Of a DNA stretch of 15,254 bases, positions 1-8,201 are shown one piece after another. Origin of the DNA: an uncultured Asticcacaulis sp. Lineage in GTDB: Bacteria; Pseudomonadota; Alphaproteobacteria; Caulobacterales; Caulobacteraceae. Location: assembly GCA_946480525.1 (NCBI GenBank), contig CAMLLA010000049.1, forward strand, positions 1-15,254, in the 5' to 3' direction. How positions within the stretch are numbered: the first letter of the stretch is position 1; every line of letters starts with the position of its first letter. Below the pieces are notes generated by a model. It saw only the letters and a program-made list of their open reading frames with translations, was not told the DNA's origin and did no database searches. The position numbers and the translations under genes are program-made.

Positions 1-2614
1 CAAGGAATCCGGCAACCGCGACACCAATATCGCCGAGCGCTACGCCGACTACTGGGTGTTCGGCGGTATTTTCCGGCCGGTATGGCTGGAAATTTCACCG
101 GTTGAAGCCATCCGCCATGTCGCGGTCGATGCCCGCGCGGACGGTAACCTGACCGCCGACGTCCAGTTCGACGGCGACCGCGAAGCGACGCGGGTCGAAG
201 GACAGGTCGTCACCCTGGACGGAAAGCCGGCGGGCGCCCCCTTTTCCCTGCGGCTTCCCGGGGGCGGCGCCGGGAAGGTCCGCCTGGCGACACAGATTGC
301 CGCGCCACGGCTGTGGACGGCCGAAACCCCCAATCTCTACGCCTTGAAGCTCGTCCTCTACAAAGGTGACGAGCCCCTCCACACGGTGACGCAGCGCTTC
401 GGCTTTCGCACCTTCGAGGTCCGTGCCGGCCAGGGCCTTTATCTCAACGGCCAGCGTATCCTGCTGAAGGGCGCCAACCGGCACAGCTTCCGGCCCAAGA
501 CCGCCCGTGCGCTCGATGCTCAGGACAGCTACGACGATGTCCGGCTGGTCAAGTCGATGAACATGAACGCCATCCGCATGTCGCACTACCCGCCCGACCC
601 GGCCCTGCTGGAAGCCGCCGACGAACTGGGCCTGTACGTGCTGGATGAACTGAGCGGCTGGCAGCACGCCCACGACACGGTCGTTGGCCGCCTGCTGGTG
701 CGCGAAATGGTCGAGCGCGACGTCAACCACCCCAGCATTCTGTTCTGGGACAACGGCAATGAAGGCGGCTGGAACCGGGACCTCGACGGCGAGTTCGCGC
801 TTTACGACCCGCAACAGCGCCGTGTCCTGCACCCCTGGGAACTGCACGACGACATCGACACCAAGCACTATTCCAACTGGGCCGACCTGACGAAACGGCT
901 GGCCTCTCCCCACCTGCTCATGCCGACCGAGGTCCTTCACGCGCTTTACGATGGCGGGGCCGGCTCCGGGCTCGAGGACTACTGGGGCGCCATTTCAGCC
1001 TCGCCTCGCGGCGCGGGCATGTTCCACTGGGCCTTCGCCGACGAAGGCATTGCCCGCACTGACCGCAACGGAGCGATAGACTCGTTCAGCACATACGCGC
1101 CGGACGGGCTTGTCGGACCGAACTTTGAAAAGGAAGGCAGCTACTTTACAATCCGCGATATCTGGTCCCCGGTCCAGATCACGGCGCCCAACCTGCAAGA
1201 CGGCTTCGACGGCGTTTTGCACGTCGGCAATCATTATGACTTCACCTCTCTCACGCAGGTCCGGTTCAGATGGCAAACCGTCCGTTTCCCCGGTCCCGCC
1301 GCGAAGACCACCACGCCGACGGTCCTTGCCAGCGGCACGCTGACAAGTCCCGACATCGCGCCACACGCCGCAGGCGCGCTGAGGCTTGATCTGCCGGAAG
1401 GCTGGCGTAAGGCCGACGCCGTCACCCTGACGGCCGCGGGACCCGACGGACAAGACGTCTGGACGTGGGTGTGGCCGACCTCCCGGCCGTCGCTTCCGGC
1501 AGCCGCTCGCGGCAGCCAGCCGATGGTTGCCGCCTCAGCCGGGGATCTCCGCCTGACCGCGGGCAAGGCCAGCGCCACATTCGATCCCGCCACCGGCCTG
1601 TTGCGTCAGATCAAAACCGGCAACAGGACGCTCAGCCTGACCAATGGCCCGCGCCTGGTCTTCGCCAGGCCGCAGGGCGCTCAGCCCAACTGGATCGATC
1701 TCAAATCAAGCGGCGGCGCGGACAACGTGCATACACTTCAGCCCCAGGTGGCCAATGTCGTCGAGATCGACCTTCCGCTTGAAAAAGCCGACAGCTATGC
1801 CGGCTTCAAGCTCGAGATAACCGGCGACGGCAAGGCATGGACGACGATCTATGACAGCACGCGCCGCGTTTCGGACGGTACTCGTTACACCTTCCCGCCG
1901 CAGGTGGTTTCCGCCATGCGCTTCTCGACGCCCCTGAGCGATGCAGGCCGCGCCATCACACCGAAAACCGTGCGGATAGGCTATGAAGCCGACCGCTTCC
2001 CCCTGCCCCCGGCGCCCGCCACGATTAAGACGGGCTCCGGGCGCGGCGAAGCCTGGCTTGAAGCCACTTCCGCGTCCGGTCTCGACCGCTTCCGCTGGAC
2101 GTTGCGCGCCGACGGCTCGCTTAAGCTCGACTACAGCTACACGCTCACGGGCAAATATATCTACCACGGCATAAGCTTCGATCACCCGGAAGCCGCCATC
2201 CGGTCGATCCGCAGCCTGGGCGAGGGCCCGTACCGCGTCTGGCAGAACCGGCTGCGTGGACCGGAACTGGGTGTGCGCGAAGCGACCAGCAGCGTCGATC
2301 GCCCGGGCGCCGCGATCTATCCTGAATTCCAGGGTTATTTCGCCGGCCTGCGCTGGGCCAGGTTCAATACCGACACCGGCGCCTGGCTGGTGTCGGACAC
2401 GTCCGACCAGACCTATCTCAGGATCGGAACGCCGCAACTGGGCCACGGCAACACCTCTCCGGAATTCCCGGCCGGCGACATTTCCTTCATGCGGGCCATC
2501 CCCGCCATGGGCTCGAAATTCGTCACGCCGGAAAATACCGGCCCGGCCAGCCAGCCGGCGGAGGCGACCGGGACCTATTTGGGATCGCTGCTATTCAATG
2601 TCCTGACCAAGTAA
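1..2614 (+). CDS. GH2-family glycoside hydrolase (beta-galactosidase/beta-glucuronidase type), 5' partial
   Basis: The reading frame is open from base 2 to the TAA at 2612-2614 and has no start in the window, so the N-terminus (signal peptide and most of the sugar-binding domain) lies to the left. The first visible residues, DYWVFGGIFRPVWLE, are typical of the end of the GH2 sugar-binding domain. An Ig-like domain follows, then the TIM barrel with a GANRHSF motif and IRMSHYPPDP. The expected acid/base Glu is in GNEGG (codon 761-763). The likely nucleophile Glu is in MPTEVLH (codon 929-931), followed by GLEDYW and FHWAFADEG. The C-terminal half holds beta-sandwich domains, including a Bgal-small-like segment (GEGPYRVWQNRLRGPELGV) and an unusual discoidin-like stretch. 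GH2 enzymes remove terminal beta-galactosyl, glucuronosyl, mannosyl or arabinosyl groups; the exact sugar cannot be read here. The gene's end overlaps the convergent Nudix gene by 24 bp. Confidence 0.92.
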   Translation, partial: KESGNRDTNIAERYADYWVFGGIFRPVWLEISPVEAIRHVAVDARADGNLTADVQFDGDREATRVEGQVVTLDGKPAGAPFSLRLPGGGAGKVRLATQIAAPRLWTAETPNLYALKLVLYKGDEPLHTVTQRFGFRTFEVRAGQGLYLNGQRILLKGANRHSFRPKTARALDAQDSYDDVRLVKSMNMNAIRMSHYPPDPALLEAADELGLYVLDELSGWQHAHDTVVGRLLVREMVERDVNHPSILFWDNGNEGGWNRDLDGEFALYDPQQRRVLHPWELHDDIDTKHYSNWADLTKRLASPHLLMPTEVLHALYDGGAGSGLEDYWGAISASPRGAGMFHWAFADEGIARTDRNGAIDSFSTYAPDGLVGPNFEKEGSYFTIRDIWSPVQITAPNLQDGFDGVLHVGNHYDFTSLTQVRFRWQTVRFPGPAAKTTTPTVLASGTLTSPDIAPHAAGALRLDLPEGWRKADAVTLTAAGPDGQDVWTWVWPTSRPSLPAAARGSQPMVAASAGDLRLTAGKASATFDPATGLLRQIKTGNRTLSLTNGPRLVFARPQGAQPNWIDLKSSGGADNVHTLQPQVANVVEIDLPLEKADSYAGFKLEITGDGKAWTTIYDSTRRVSDGTRYTFPPQVVSAMRFSTPLSDAGRAITPKTVRIGYEADRFPLPPAPATIKTGSGRGEAWLEATSASGLDRFRWTLRADGSLKLDYSYTLTGKYIYHGISFDHPEAAIRSIRSLGEGPYRVWQNRLRGPELGVREATSSVDRPGAAIYPEFQGYFAGLRWARFNTDTGAWLVSDTSDQTYLRIGTPQLGHGNTSPEFPAGDISFMRAIPAMGSKFVTPENTGPASQPAEATGTYLGSLLFNVLTK

Positions 2615-3049
2615 CGGAAAGTCATTGTCGAAAAAACCCGCAATCAGGTCGCCCAGCGCCTTGTTGCTGATCATCGACTGCGCCTGCAAGGGCGACACCC
2701 ATGCGATACTGCGCTGGCTGGCTTCCGGCCAGTAGGTCAGTTGCCGGTCGACGCGCAGCAAATACACCTCGACGGAAAACGGCGACACGGCGTCCTCGCC
2801 CTTGCGGGTCTTCTCGTAGGTAAAGAGCCCTATCGGCGTTTCATCGGCGTCGCCCAGTATGCCCGCCTCCTCATAGGCTTCGCGGGCTGCCGATTCGGCA
2901 TTGGTCAGCCCTTCGATCGGCCAGCCCTTGGGGATGATCCACTGACGCGTCCCGCGCGAGGTGACGAGCAGCAGTTCGGGCTCGCCATCGACCGAGAGGC
3001 GATACGGCAAGGCGCCGACCTGCAAATAGGGTATGAAGGTCCCCGGCAT
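2591..3049 (-). CDS. Nudix hydrolase (DIPP-like alphaproteobacterial group)
   Basis: This 152-residue protein is the size of a single Nudix domain. The Nudix helix is visible as PKGWPIEG followed by AAREAYEEAGI, which supplies the REUxEExGU metal-binding part. The canonical Glu five residues after the Gly is Leu here; from memory this also occurs in KGWP-type Nudix proteins related to diphosphoinositol-polyphosphate phosphohydrolases. Nudix enzymes hydrolyse nucleoside diphosphates linked to another group, in the cytoplasm; the substrate cannot be assigned. The start at 3049 (ATG) is preceded by only a weak AGG. The stop TAG at 2591-2593 lies inside the last codons of the convergent GH2 gene. 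Its role in the sugar locus is unclear and it may be an unrelated housekeeping gene at the boundary. Confidence 0.9.
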   Translation of the reverse strand: MPGTFIPYLQVGALPYRLSVDGEPELLLVTSRGTRQWIIPKGWPIEGLTNAESAAREAYEEAGILGDADETPIGLFTYEKTRKGEDAVSPFSVEVYLLRVDRQLTYWPEASQRSIAWVSPLQAQSMISNKALGDLIAGFFDNDFPLLGQDIE

Positions 3050-3162
3050 TACCTAAACGCGGACATACAGCGGTCGCGGCACACCAGAGATCCTCGTGCA
3101 TCCGGGGACGCGATACAGGCGGCGGCATGCGCCTTATTTTCCACGAAAGCGTCAGGCATCGG
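3049..3162 (-). CDS. Possible small ORF coupled to the Nudix gene, no recognised family
   Basis: A minus-strand frame with an ATG at 3162 (and another in-frame ATG at 3306) ends in a TAA that overlaps the Nudix start as TAATG. From 3162 it gives a 37-residue, Cys- and Ala-rich peptide starting MPDAFVEN; from 3306 it gives 85 residues. No family is recognised. TAATG overlaps are common where translation is coupled, which is the only reason to list it. It could equally be a chance ORF in the Nudix leader, since no strong ribosome binding site is evident. Confidence 0.15.
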   Translation of the reverse strand, partial: PMPDAFVENKAHAAACIASPDARGSLVCRDRCMSAFR

Positions 3163-3330
3163 CGTCTCATAGAATCGCGAACTGGCGACAGGAGCGAAGA
3201 TCGCGCCTCTTTGACAGGTCCGGCACCAAGAGTCGACGGGATTTGTGACAGTTTTGTGAAGGCTGCTACCCCCGGCCAGATTCCGGCGCCGGGACAGTAT
3301 CATCATGCACCGAAACAGGTGCCTGCAGGC
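3050..3330. other. Intergenic region between GntR regulator and Nudix gene
   Basis: This 281-bp gap follows the GntR stop and precedes the Nudix start, both on the minus strand. It holds a candidate small ORF, two TTTGTGA repeats 11 bp apart (3242-3259) and the inverted pair CCCGGC (3271-3276)/GCCGGG (3288-3293). That pair could end the GntR transcript but has no T-run after it. A TTGACAG stands at 3211-3217 on the plus strand with no plus-strand gene close downstream. No RNA gene was recognised. Confidence 0.5.
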
Positions 3331-4023
3331 TCAGGCCTTTATGAGGTCCAGCGCCCCCTGGATCAGGCTGCGCATCTTCACTTCGGCGCCGCGCGCGTCT
3401 CCCGCCAGGATGGCGTCCGCCACCTGTTTGTGATCGAGGGCGCTCGCCAGGCGAACGCCTTTCAGGTCGTTGGTTTTGCGGATGCTGATCCGCAGGGAGG
3501 TCTCGATCATTTCACGCATCTGACGGAAAAACCTGTTTCCGGAGGCGTCCAGGACGGCGATATGAAAAGCAATGTCCGATGTGAGGGGATCGTCTTCGCC
3601 CCGTTCGGCCGCCAGCATGCGGTGAATCGCCGTTTCGATGGCGGCGCGCTGTTCGGTCGTGGCTCTCCCGGCGGCCAACGCGGCGGCACTGGGTTCGATA
3701 CTGAGACGGGTTTCGGTGAATTCGACCAGGAGTTCGAGCGAGAATTTCCGCTCAAGCAACCATCGCATCACATCGGGATCCAGCAGATTCCAGTGATCTT
3801 CCGGATTGACGACGATGCCGCGGCGGCGCCGGGACGAAAGCAGGCCTTTGGAAACCAGCATCTTGACCGCCTCACGTGTCACGGTCCGGGCGGCATCGTA
3901 CATTTCGGAAAGCTCGAGTTCCCTTGGAAAGGGCACACCGTCAAATTTCCCCGTGACGATCGAAACCCCCAGGCCCTGAACAATGGTCTCCGTCACATTG
4001 GTCGAACCTGTGGGTGTCCTCAT
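3331..4023 (-). CDS. GntR/FadR-subfamily transcriptional regulator (FCD domain)
   Basis: This 230-residue protein has the usual FadR-type layout. An N-terminal winged helix-turn-helix at about residues 14-75 contains FPRELELSEMYDAARTVTREAVKML and the wing SRRRRGIVV; a helical FCD ligand-binding domain fills the rest. WNLLDPDVMRWLLE is a signature shared with DgoR/UxuR-like regulators of sugar-acid use. Possible metal ligands are the Asp and His of SDIAFHIAVL and the His of DHKQVADA. The C-terminal His often found in FCD proteins is not present in KMRSLI. The ATG at 4023 has a GGAG 9 bases upstream. It is divergent from the GH95 gene across 156 bp, so it probably controls that gene and itself, releasing DNA on binding a sugar or sugar-acid (inference). 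A related protein starts at 14927. Confidence 0.93.
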   Translation of the reverse strand: MRTPTGSTNVTETIVQGLGVSIVTGKFDGVPFPRELELSEMYDAARTVTREAVKMLVSKGLLSSRRRRGIVVNPEDHWNLLDPDVMRWLLERKFSLELLVEFTETRLSIEPSAAALAAGRATTEQRAAIETAIHRMLAAERGEDDPLTSDIAFHIAVLDASGNRFFRQMREMIETSLRISIRKTNDLKGVRLASALDHKQVADAILAGDARGAEVKMRSLIQGALDLIKA

Positions 4024-4113
4024 GACGCATATCTCCGTTGGGCTCGTGAGGCCTCCATCGCCGGCTTATAGAAAGAAAGCACTCGCTGACGCAAGAAGGT
4101 CAGGCGAGCCGGC

Positions 4114-4146
4114 TTGACAGCCTGCCTTATCTCGACACTACTGTCA
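4114..4146 (+). promoter_or_regulatory. Candidate GH95 promoter with overlapping inverted repeat
   Basis: TTGACA at 4114-4119 is a perfect -35 hexamer. The best -10 candidates are weak: CACTAC after 17 bp, or TACTGT at 4139-4144 after 19 bp. TGACAG (4115-4120) and CTGTCA (4141-4146) form an inverted repeat around the would-be promoter, a plausible operator for the divergent GntR protein. The right arm is part of the 11-mer CTGTCACAAAT, which is also found in the 3241-3251 intergenic region on the other strand. Confidence 0.35.
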
Positions 4147-4179
4147 CAAATAAAAAACATATTCACAGGCGAAAATCAC

Positions 4180-6543
4180 ATGAATCGTCGGCAGTTTTTC
4201 CTGGGTGTGAACGCAGCGGCGCTGCTGGCAAGCGCCCTGCCTCTGGACGCGGCGACGGGCAAACCGGCCGTCCGCTCGACCCGCCGGCTGCGGTTTGGGC
4301 GGCCAGCCGAAACCTGGCTTGACGCGCTGCCCGTCGGCAATGGCCGGACCGGCGCGATGATCTATGGCGGCGCGCGGCACGAACGCATGGCGCTCAACCA
4401 TATCGAACTCTGGTCTGGCCGCACGATGCCGGGTGATCGGCCGGAAACCCGCCTCGCCCTGCCCAAAGTGCGCGACCTCCTGTTTCGGGGCCAGTATGCC
4501 GAAGCCAATGCATTGGCCCAGAACCAGATGATGGCGCCTATGAACGACGCGAATTTCGGCAGCTACCAGATGCTCGGCGACCTGAACCTGGATTTCGATC
4601 ACGCCGACGCCGTCAGCGACTACCGGCGCGAGCTCGACCTCGATTCCGCCGATGTCACCGTCGCCTATACGGCCGGCGGCCACACCTACCGGCGCACGTG
4701 TCTCGCCTCCTTTCCGGATAAGGTCATCGCCGTGCGGCTGGACACGGACAATCCTGCCGGGCTGAGCCTGTCCGCGCGCCTGTCACGGGCACGCGACGCC
4801 ACTGTCGAGACAGCGGGTGACGCCATCGTCATGCGCGGCCAGCCAAAACCCTACGGCGTCGCTTTTGCCGCTATAATGACGTGCCGCACAGAGGGCGGCC
4901 GATGCGAGGCCTCAGGCGACGGCTTCCGCATTTCCGGCGCCAAGACCGTCACACTGCTGCTTGCCGCCGCCACGGACCTGATAACCCCCGACCCCGAGGG
5001 CCAGTGCCGGGCGATCATGGCTTCGGCCGCCGCCAAGCGCTGGCAGGAGGTGCGCGCCGCCCATGTCGCGGATTACCGGAGCCTGTTCGGCGCCGTCCGC
5101 CTGGAGCTGGGAGATGACGGTGGCGACGCGGATGCCGCGCGACGGCTGGAGGATGTCCGCGCAGGCCGCAACAGCACGCGCATGGCCGAGACCTTCTTCA
5201 ACTTCGGCCGCTATCTGTTGATATCGTCGTCACGTCCCGGTTCGCTGCCGGCGAACCTGCAGGGCCTTTGGGCTGACGGCTTCACGCCACCGTGGAGCTC
5301 CGACTACCATATCAACATCAATCTGCAGATGAACTACTGGCCGGCGGAAACGTGCGGGCTGGGTGAGCTGACGGGCGCGCTGTTCGACTATACGGAGCGC
5401 CTGCTGCCCCACGCCCGCCATACGGCGTCGGTCGCCTATGGCTGCCGGGGCGCCGCCGCCCATTATACCTCCAATCCGTGGGGTCATACCGCGCTCGACG
5501 GCCATATCCAATACGGCCTGTGGCCCGATGGCCTCGCCTGGCTGAGCCTCCATCTGTGGGAGCACTATCTATTTACCGGTGACACGGGCTTCCTTCGCGA
5601 ACGCGCCTATCCTGTCCTGAAGGCCTGCGCGGAATTCACGCTGGACTACCTGGTGGCCCATCCGCAAACAGGTGAACTGGTGGCCGGCCCCGCCACGTCT
5701 CCCGAAAACCATTACCGCCTGCCCGACGGCAAGACCGGTTACATCACCATGGGTCCGGCCATGTCGCAGTCGATCGCATACGCGACGTTGCGCCAGTTTG
5801 CCGAGGCGGCACAGCGGCTGGAACGCGACCCGGAAACGGCCGCCAAGGCCAGGGAGGCGATCGCCGGCTTGCGGCGGCTGAAGATCGGACAGGACGGCCG
5901 GATCATGGAATGGCCGGAGCCGTTCGAAGAGGTGGAGCCCGGCCACAGGCATATCTCGCATCTCTTCGGTCTGTTTCCCGGCAGCGAGATCGATATCGCC
6001 GACACACCCGAGCTGGCGGATGCCGCGCGCAAGACCCTGGCGGCGCGGCTGGCGCACGGCGGCGGGCACACGGGCTGGAGCGCGGCGTGGCTGATGATGT
6101 TCCGCGCGCGGCTCGGCGAAGGCGACATCGCCCACGACATGATGACCAAGTTGTTCCGCGAACAGACGGCGCCCAACTATTTCGACATGCACCCGATGGG
6201 CGATGGCGCGATTTTCCAGATCGACGGGAATTTCGGGGCGACGGCGGCGGTCGCGGAGCTGCTCTTGCAGAGCCATAACGGCCGCCTGCGGCTGCTGCCG
6301 GCCCTGCCCTCGGCCTGGCCGGACGGTTCGGTCCGTGGCCTGAGGGCACGCGGTGGTCTAAGCGTTGATATCGACTGGAAGGCCGGCAAGGCGACGTCGG
6401 CCGTCGTCCACGCCACCCGGGACTGCGACGTCGAAATCGTCGCACCGCCGGGCCAGACCCTGGGTCAGGTCTCCGGCATGTCGCGTAATGGATCCAGGAT
6501 GCATTTCACGGCGGGCGGCCGCTACAGGGTCCGCTTTGCCTGA
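4180..6543 (+). CDS. GH95 alpha-L-fucosidase-type glycoside hydrolase, Tat-exported
   Basis: The 787-residue protein has the normal GH95 length. The start at 4180 is chosen because it opens a clear twin-arginine signal ([10 protein letters not shown], hydrophobic stretch, likely cleavage near ALPLDA) and has AGG 10 bases upstream. A frame-open TTG at 4114 lies in the probable -35 box and is rejected. Family landmarks are present in order: [11 protein letters not shown] near residue 50, [14 protein letters not shown] (Asn379 and Asn381), TSPEN (Glu509, the expected acid), GHTGWSAAW near 629 and IDGNFG (Asp682). These match the Asn/Asn/Glu/Asp set described for Bifidobacterium AfcA. GH95 enzymes remove alpha-1,2-L-fucose or, in some plant-polymer degraders, alpha-L-galactose from xyloglucan or pectin side chains. 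It should act in the periplasm or outside. It sits opposite a GntR regulator. Confidence 0.95.
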   Translation: MNRRQFFLGVNAAALLASALPLDAATGKPAVRSTRRLRFGRPAETWLDALPVGNGRTGAMIYGGARHERMALNHIELWSGRTMPGDRPETRLALPKVRDLLFRGQYAEANALAQNQMMAPMNDANFGSYQMLGDLNLDFDHADAVSDYRRELDLDSADVTVAYTAGGHTYRRTCLASFPDKVIAVRLDTDNPAGLSLSARLSRARDATVETAGDAIVMRGQPKPYGVAFAAIMTCRTEGGRCEASGDGFRISGAKTVTLLLAAATDLITPDPEGQCRAIMASAAAKRWQEVRAAHVADYRSLFGAVRLELGDDGGDADAARRLEDVRAGRNSTRMAETFFNFGRYLLISSSRPGSLPANLQGLWADGFTPPWSSDYHININLQMNYWPAETCGLGELTGALFDYTERLLPHARHTASVAYGCRGAAAHYTSNPWGHTALDGHIQYGLWPDGLAWLSLHLWEHYLFTGDTGFLRERAYPVLKACAEFTLDYLVAHPQTGELVAGPATSPENHYRLPDGKTGYITMGPAMSQSIAYATLRQFAEAAQRLERDPETAAKAREAIAGLRRLKIGQDGRIMEWPEPFEEVEPGHRHISHLFGLFPGSEIDIADTPELADAARKTLAARLAHGGGHTGWSAAWLMMFRARLGEGDIAHDMMTKLFREQTAPNYFDMHPMGDGAIFQIDGNFGATAAVAELLLQSHNGRLRLLPALPSAWPDGSVRGLRARGGLSVDIDWKAGKATSAVVHATRDCDVEIVAPPGQTLGQVSGMSRNGSRMHFTAGGRYRVRFA

Positions 6544-6599
6544 GCGACTGACATCGCCTGCGGCCTCGTACCGGAAAAGAACAGACCGCGTGGCCCGTA

Positions 6600-6995
6600 T
6601 CAAATGAACTGAACGTCGTCGTCGTCCTGCCGGGTAATACTGCTGACCCATTCGGCGGCCGATTCATAGTCGTCGAAAATCGCGATCGTCCGGAAAGGAT
6701 AGATTCGCGCGAAAACCTCCAGCTGCGCCCGGATCGCGTCGTCGGTGCTGACGATTGCCGTGCGCCGCCCGACGTCCCGCCCCCTGGACAGCTCTGCCCA
6801 CCGTTGCCCCATGTCTTCGTTCGACAGAAGATCGAGCGGCCCCTTGACACCACGCAGGTCCAGCAGGAAATCCAGCCGGAATGCAGAGTTCAGACCCGCA
6901 ACACCCCGCGCGAATGACTGGAATATATCGCTCCCCGTTTCATCCGGGCGATACGACGCCACGACCAGGTTGCTGGATTCCACAAAGGTGAACAT
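6600..6995 (-). CDS. Small SpoIIAA/STAS-like protein
   Basis: The 131-residue protein has no signal or membrane segment. Its sequence (LDFLLDLRGVKG, RRTAIVSTDD, IYPFRTIAIFDDYESAAEWV) alternates short strands and helices. It resembles small SpoIIAA-like (STAS/SEC14-like) proteins, in which the last helix often reads like ESAAEWV; this is a fold-level guess. It ends in an acidic tail, DDDDVQFI. The ATG at 6995 is chosen over the GTG at 7010 because the ribosome binding site GAGG (7005-7008) lies 9 bases before the ATG and inside the longer version. It follows the two-receiver gene on the same strand after 144 bp, which suggests a shared signalling role. STAS proteins often work by protein-protein contact, sometimes controlled by phosphorylation. 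It is convergent with GH95, with a 56-bp gap. Confidence 0.75.
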   Translation of the reverse strand: MFTFVESSNLVVASYRPDETGSDIFQSFARGVAGLNSAFRLDFLLDLRGVKGPLDLLSNEDMGQRWAELSRGRDVGRRTAIVSTDDAIRAQLEVFARIYPFRTIAIFDDYESAAEWVSSITRQDDDDVQFI

Positions 6996-7004
6996 GAATT
7001 CTGA

Positions 7005-7008
7005 CCTC
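7005..7008 (-). promoter_or_regulatory. Ribosome binding site fixing the start of the STAS-like gene
   Basis: GAGG on the minus strand ends 9 bases before the ATG at 6995. It would be inside the coding region if the GTG at 7010 were the start, so it decides for the shorter protein. Confidence 0.6.
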
Positions 7009-7139
7009 ACTTACGACGACATCAGGCCTGGCGGAGGTCCAATCTCTTATCCGGCTTATCGTTATATCTCTAAAAAACTGACCAATCCACGAAGACCGGA
7101 TACGAATTGCGACGGGCAAGACCTCCGGCTCTATTGCGG

Positions 7140-7904
7140 CTAATCGGGTATTTCCAGAACCGTCCTGATGAGTTTGGTCAGGTCGGCGGCGCCGAAGGGC
7201 TTGGCCAGCAATGCGCAGGCGCCCGCTTGCTGTGCGGCCCCAAGGGCGTCGCCGCTGGTCTGGCCTTCGACGCCGGCAGACATTGCGACAACGCGCACCC
7301 CGGGCCAGGTATCGTGAATCAAGGCGATCCCTTCCACACCGTCCATGCCGGGCATGAAGAGATCCGTCAGAACCAGGTCGACACCGGTCATGTCCAGCCG
7401 CTTCAACGCGTCGTCCATCGAGTCCGCCGTGCTGACGCGATACCCCGCCGCACTGATGATGCGTTCGCACAAGGTGCGCACGACCCGGCTATCCTCGATG
7501 ACCGCGATGTGCGGCAAGCGCCGTGCCGTGTGGGCGCCGCTCTTGACCTCGTCCAGGACGGCGGCGAGCGCCTCATAGGCGAACGGCTTTTGCAACACAT
7601 AGTCAACACGGGCCTGTCGTGCGGCCGCCAGGGTCGCGTCGGCGGACCCGCCTTGCGCACCGGCGGACATAATGACAATGGGTACATTGGCTGCGGCTGT
7701 GCGAAAGGCATTGAGGTTGCCGAGCGTATTCATTTCGCCGACATAGACATCCAGCAGCAGCAGATCCATATGGCTGTCGCGAAGAGCGGCCAGGGCGGTT
7801 TCGTGCGACTTTGCGACAACCGCCGACCAACCGGCGCGCATGATCATGCGTGTGATCAGTTCGGCCTGAAGCTTGCTGTCTTCCAGTATGAGAATGGTAG
7901 CCAT
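7140..7904 (-). CDS. Response regulator with two receiver domains and no output domain
   Basis: The 254 residues are filled by two CheY-like receiver domains in tandem. The first (about 1-122) has Glu8/Asp9, phospho-acceptor Asp52 in LLLLDVYV, Ser80 and Lys106 (QKPF). The second (about 131-254) has Glu137/Asp138, Asp181 in LTDLFMPGMDG, Ser209 and Lys235 (AKPF). Both sets of conserved residues are complete, so both may be phosphorylated. No DNA-binding or enzymatic domain follows and no histidine kinase is in the window. Such proteins usually act through protein partners or as phosphate relays. The next gene on the strand encodes a STAS-like protein, a possible partner. The start ATG at 7904 has only a weak GGCGG-like site before it. 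Why it sits in a sugar locus is not evident. Confidence 0.92.
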   Translation of the reverse strand: MATILILEDSKLQAELITRMIMRAGWSAVVAKSHETALAALRDSHMDLLLLDVYVGEMNTLGNLNAFRTAAANVPIVIMSAGAQGGSADATLAAARQARVDYVLQKPFAYEALAAVLDEVKSGAHTARRLPHIAVIEDSRVVRTLCERIISAAGYRVSTADSMDDALKRLDMTGVDLVLTDLFMPGMDGVEGIALIHDTWPGVRVVAMSAGVEGQTSGDALGAAQQAGACALLAKPFGAADLTKLIRTVLEIPD

Positions 7905-8201
7905 GTCCGCCGGGCCTTCTCGTTTCGGAAAACTGTCTCAGCGAAAGATCTAGATTGGGTAAATACTACAGAAACCGGTATTCACGGCGAGAATAGAAAT
8001 TCCAATGCTTCGCCAAATCAGGCCCGCCAATAAGCGTACGCTCGTGGCGTCCTTTTTTCTGATATCCGACAAAGTATTTTCCAAAGCATAGAAAGCCGGC
8101 CGTCATCGTTGCCTTGACAGGCGGCGTCATCAGGCCCCCAAAGGGAACGGACGACTCCCAGCTACCCTGCCCCTATTCGATGATGTCCGCGGACATTCGA
8201 A
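7905..8201. other. Intergenic region between GH43 and the two-receiver gene
   Basis: This 297-bp gap contains no recognisable gene. It begins (minus-strand order) with the large palindrome at the GH43 stop and should hold the promoter of the two-receiver gene, although no convincing -35/-10 pair was found. A TTGACAG at 8114-8120 is on the plus strand, with the small hairpin GCCT-TGAC-AGGC at 8111-8122. Confidence 0.5.

Noticed and set aside
95..940. A 281-codon minus-strand frame within the GH2 gene
   Set aside because: It is antisense to the GH2 catalytic region and has no recognisable domain.
3321..3330. GCCTGCAGGC palindrome as the GntR terminator
   Set aside because: It is a perfect 10-bp palindrome with no loop and no T-run, which is too weak to call.
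3127..4071. A 314-codon plus-strand frame across the GntR gene
   Set aside because: It lies opposite a clear GntR/FadR gene and its product is low in recognisable motifs, so it is a shadow frame typical of GC-rich DNA.
4114..4179. N-terminal extension of the GH95 gene to a TTG start
   Set aside because: The TTG is the -35-like TTGACA, and the extension would bury a textbook twin-arginine signal that starts at 4180 with its own ribosome binding site.
6996..7010. GTG start at 7010 for the STAS-like gene
   Set aside because: The good ribosome binding site (7005-7008) lies inside this version and is correctly placed for the ATG at 6995.
8111..8122. TTGACAG and small hairpin as a plus-strand promoter
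   Set aside because: No plus-strand gene follows and no -10 element is seen at a suitable distance.
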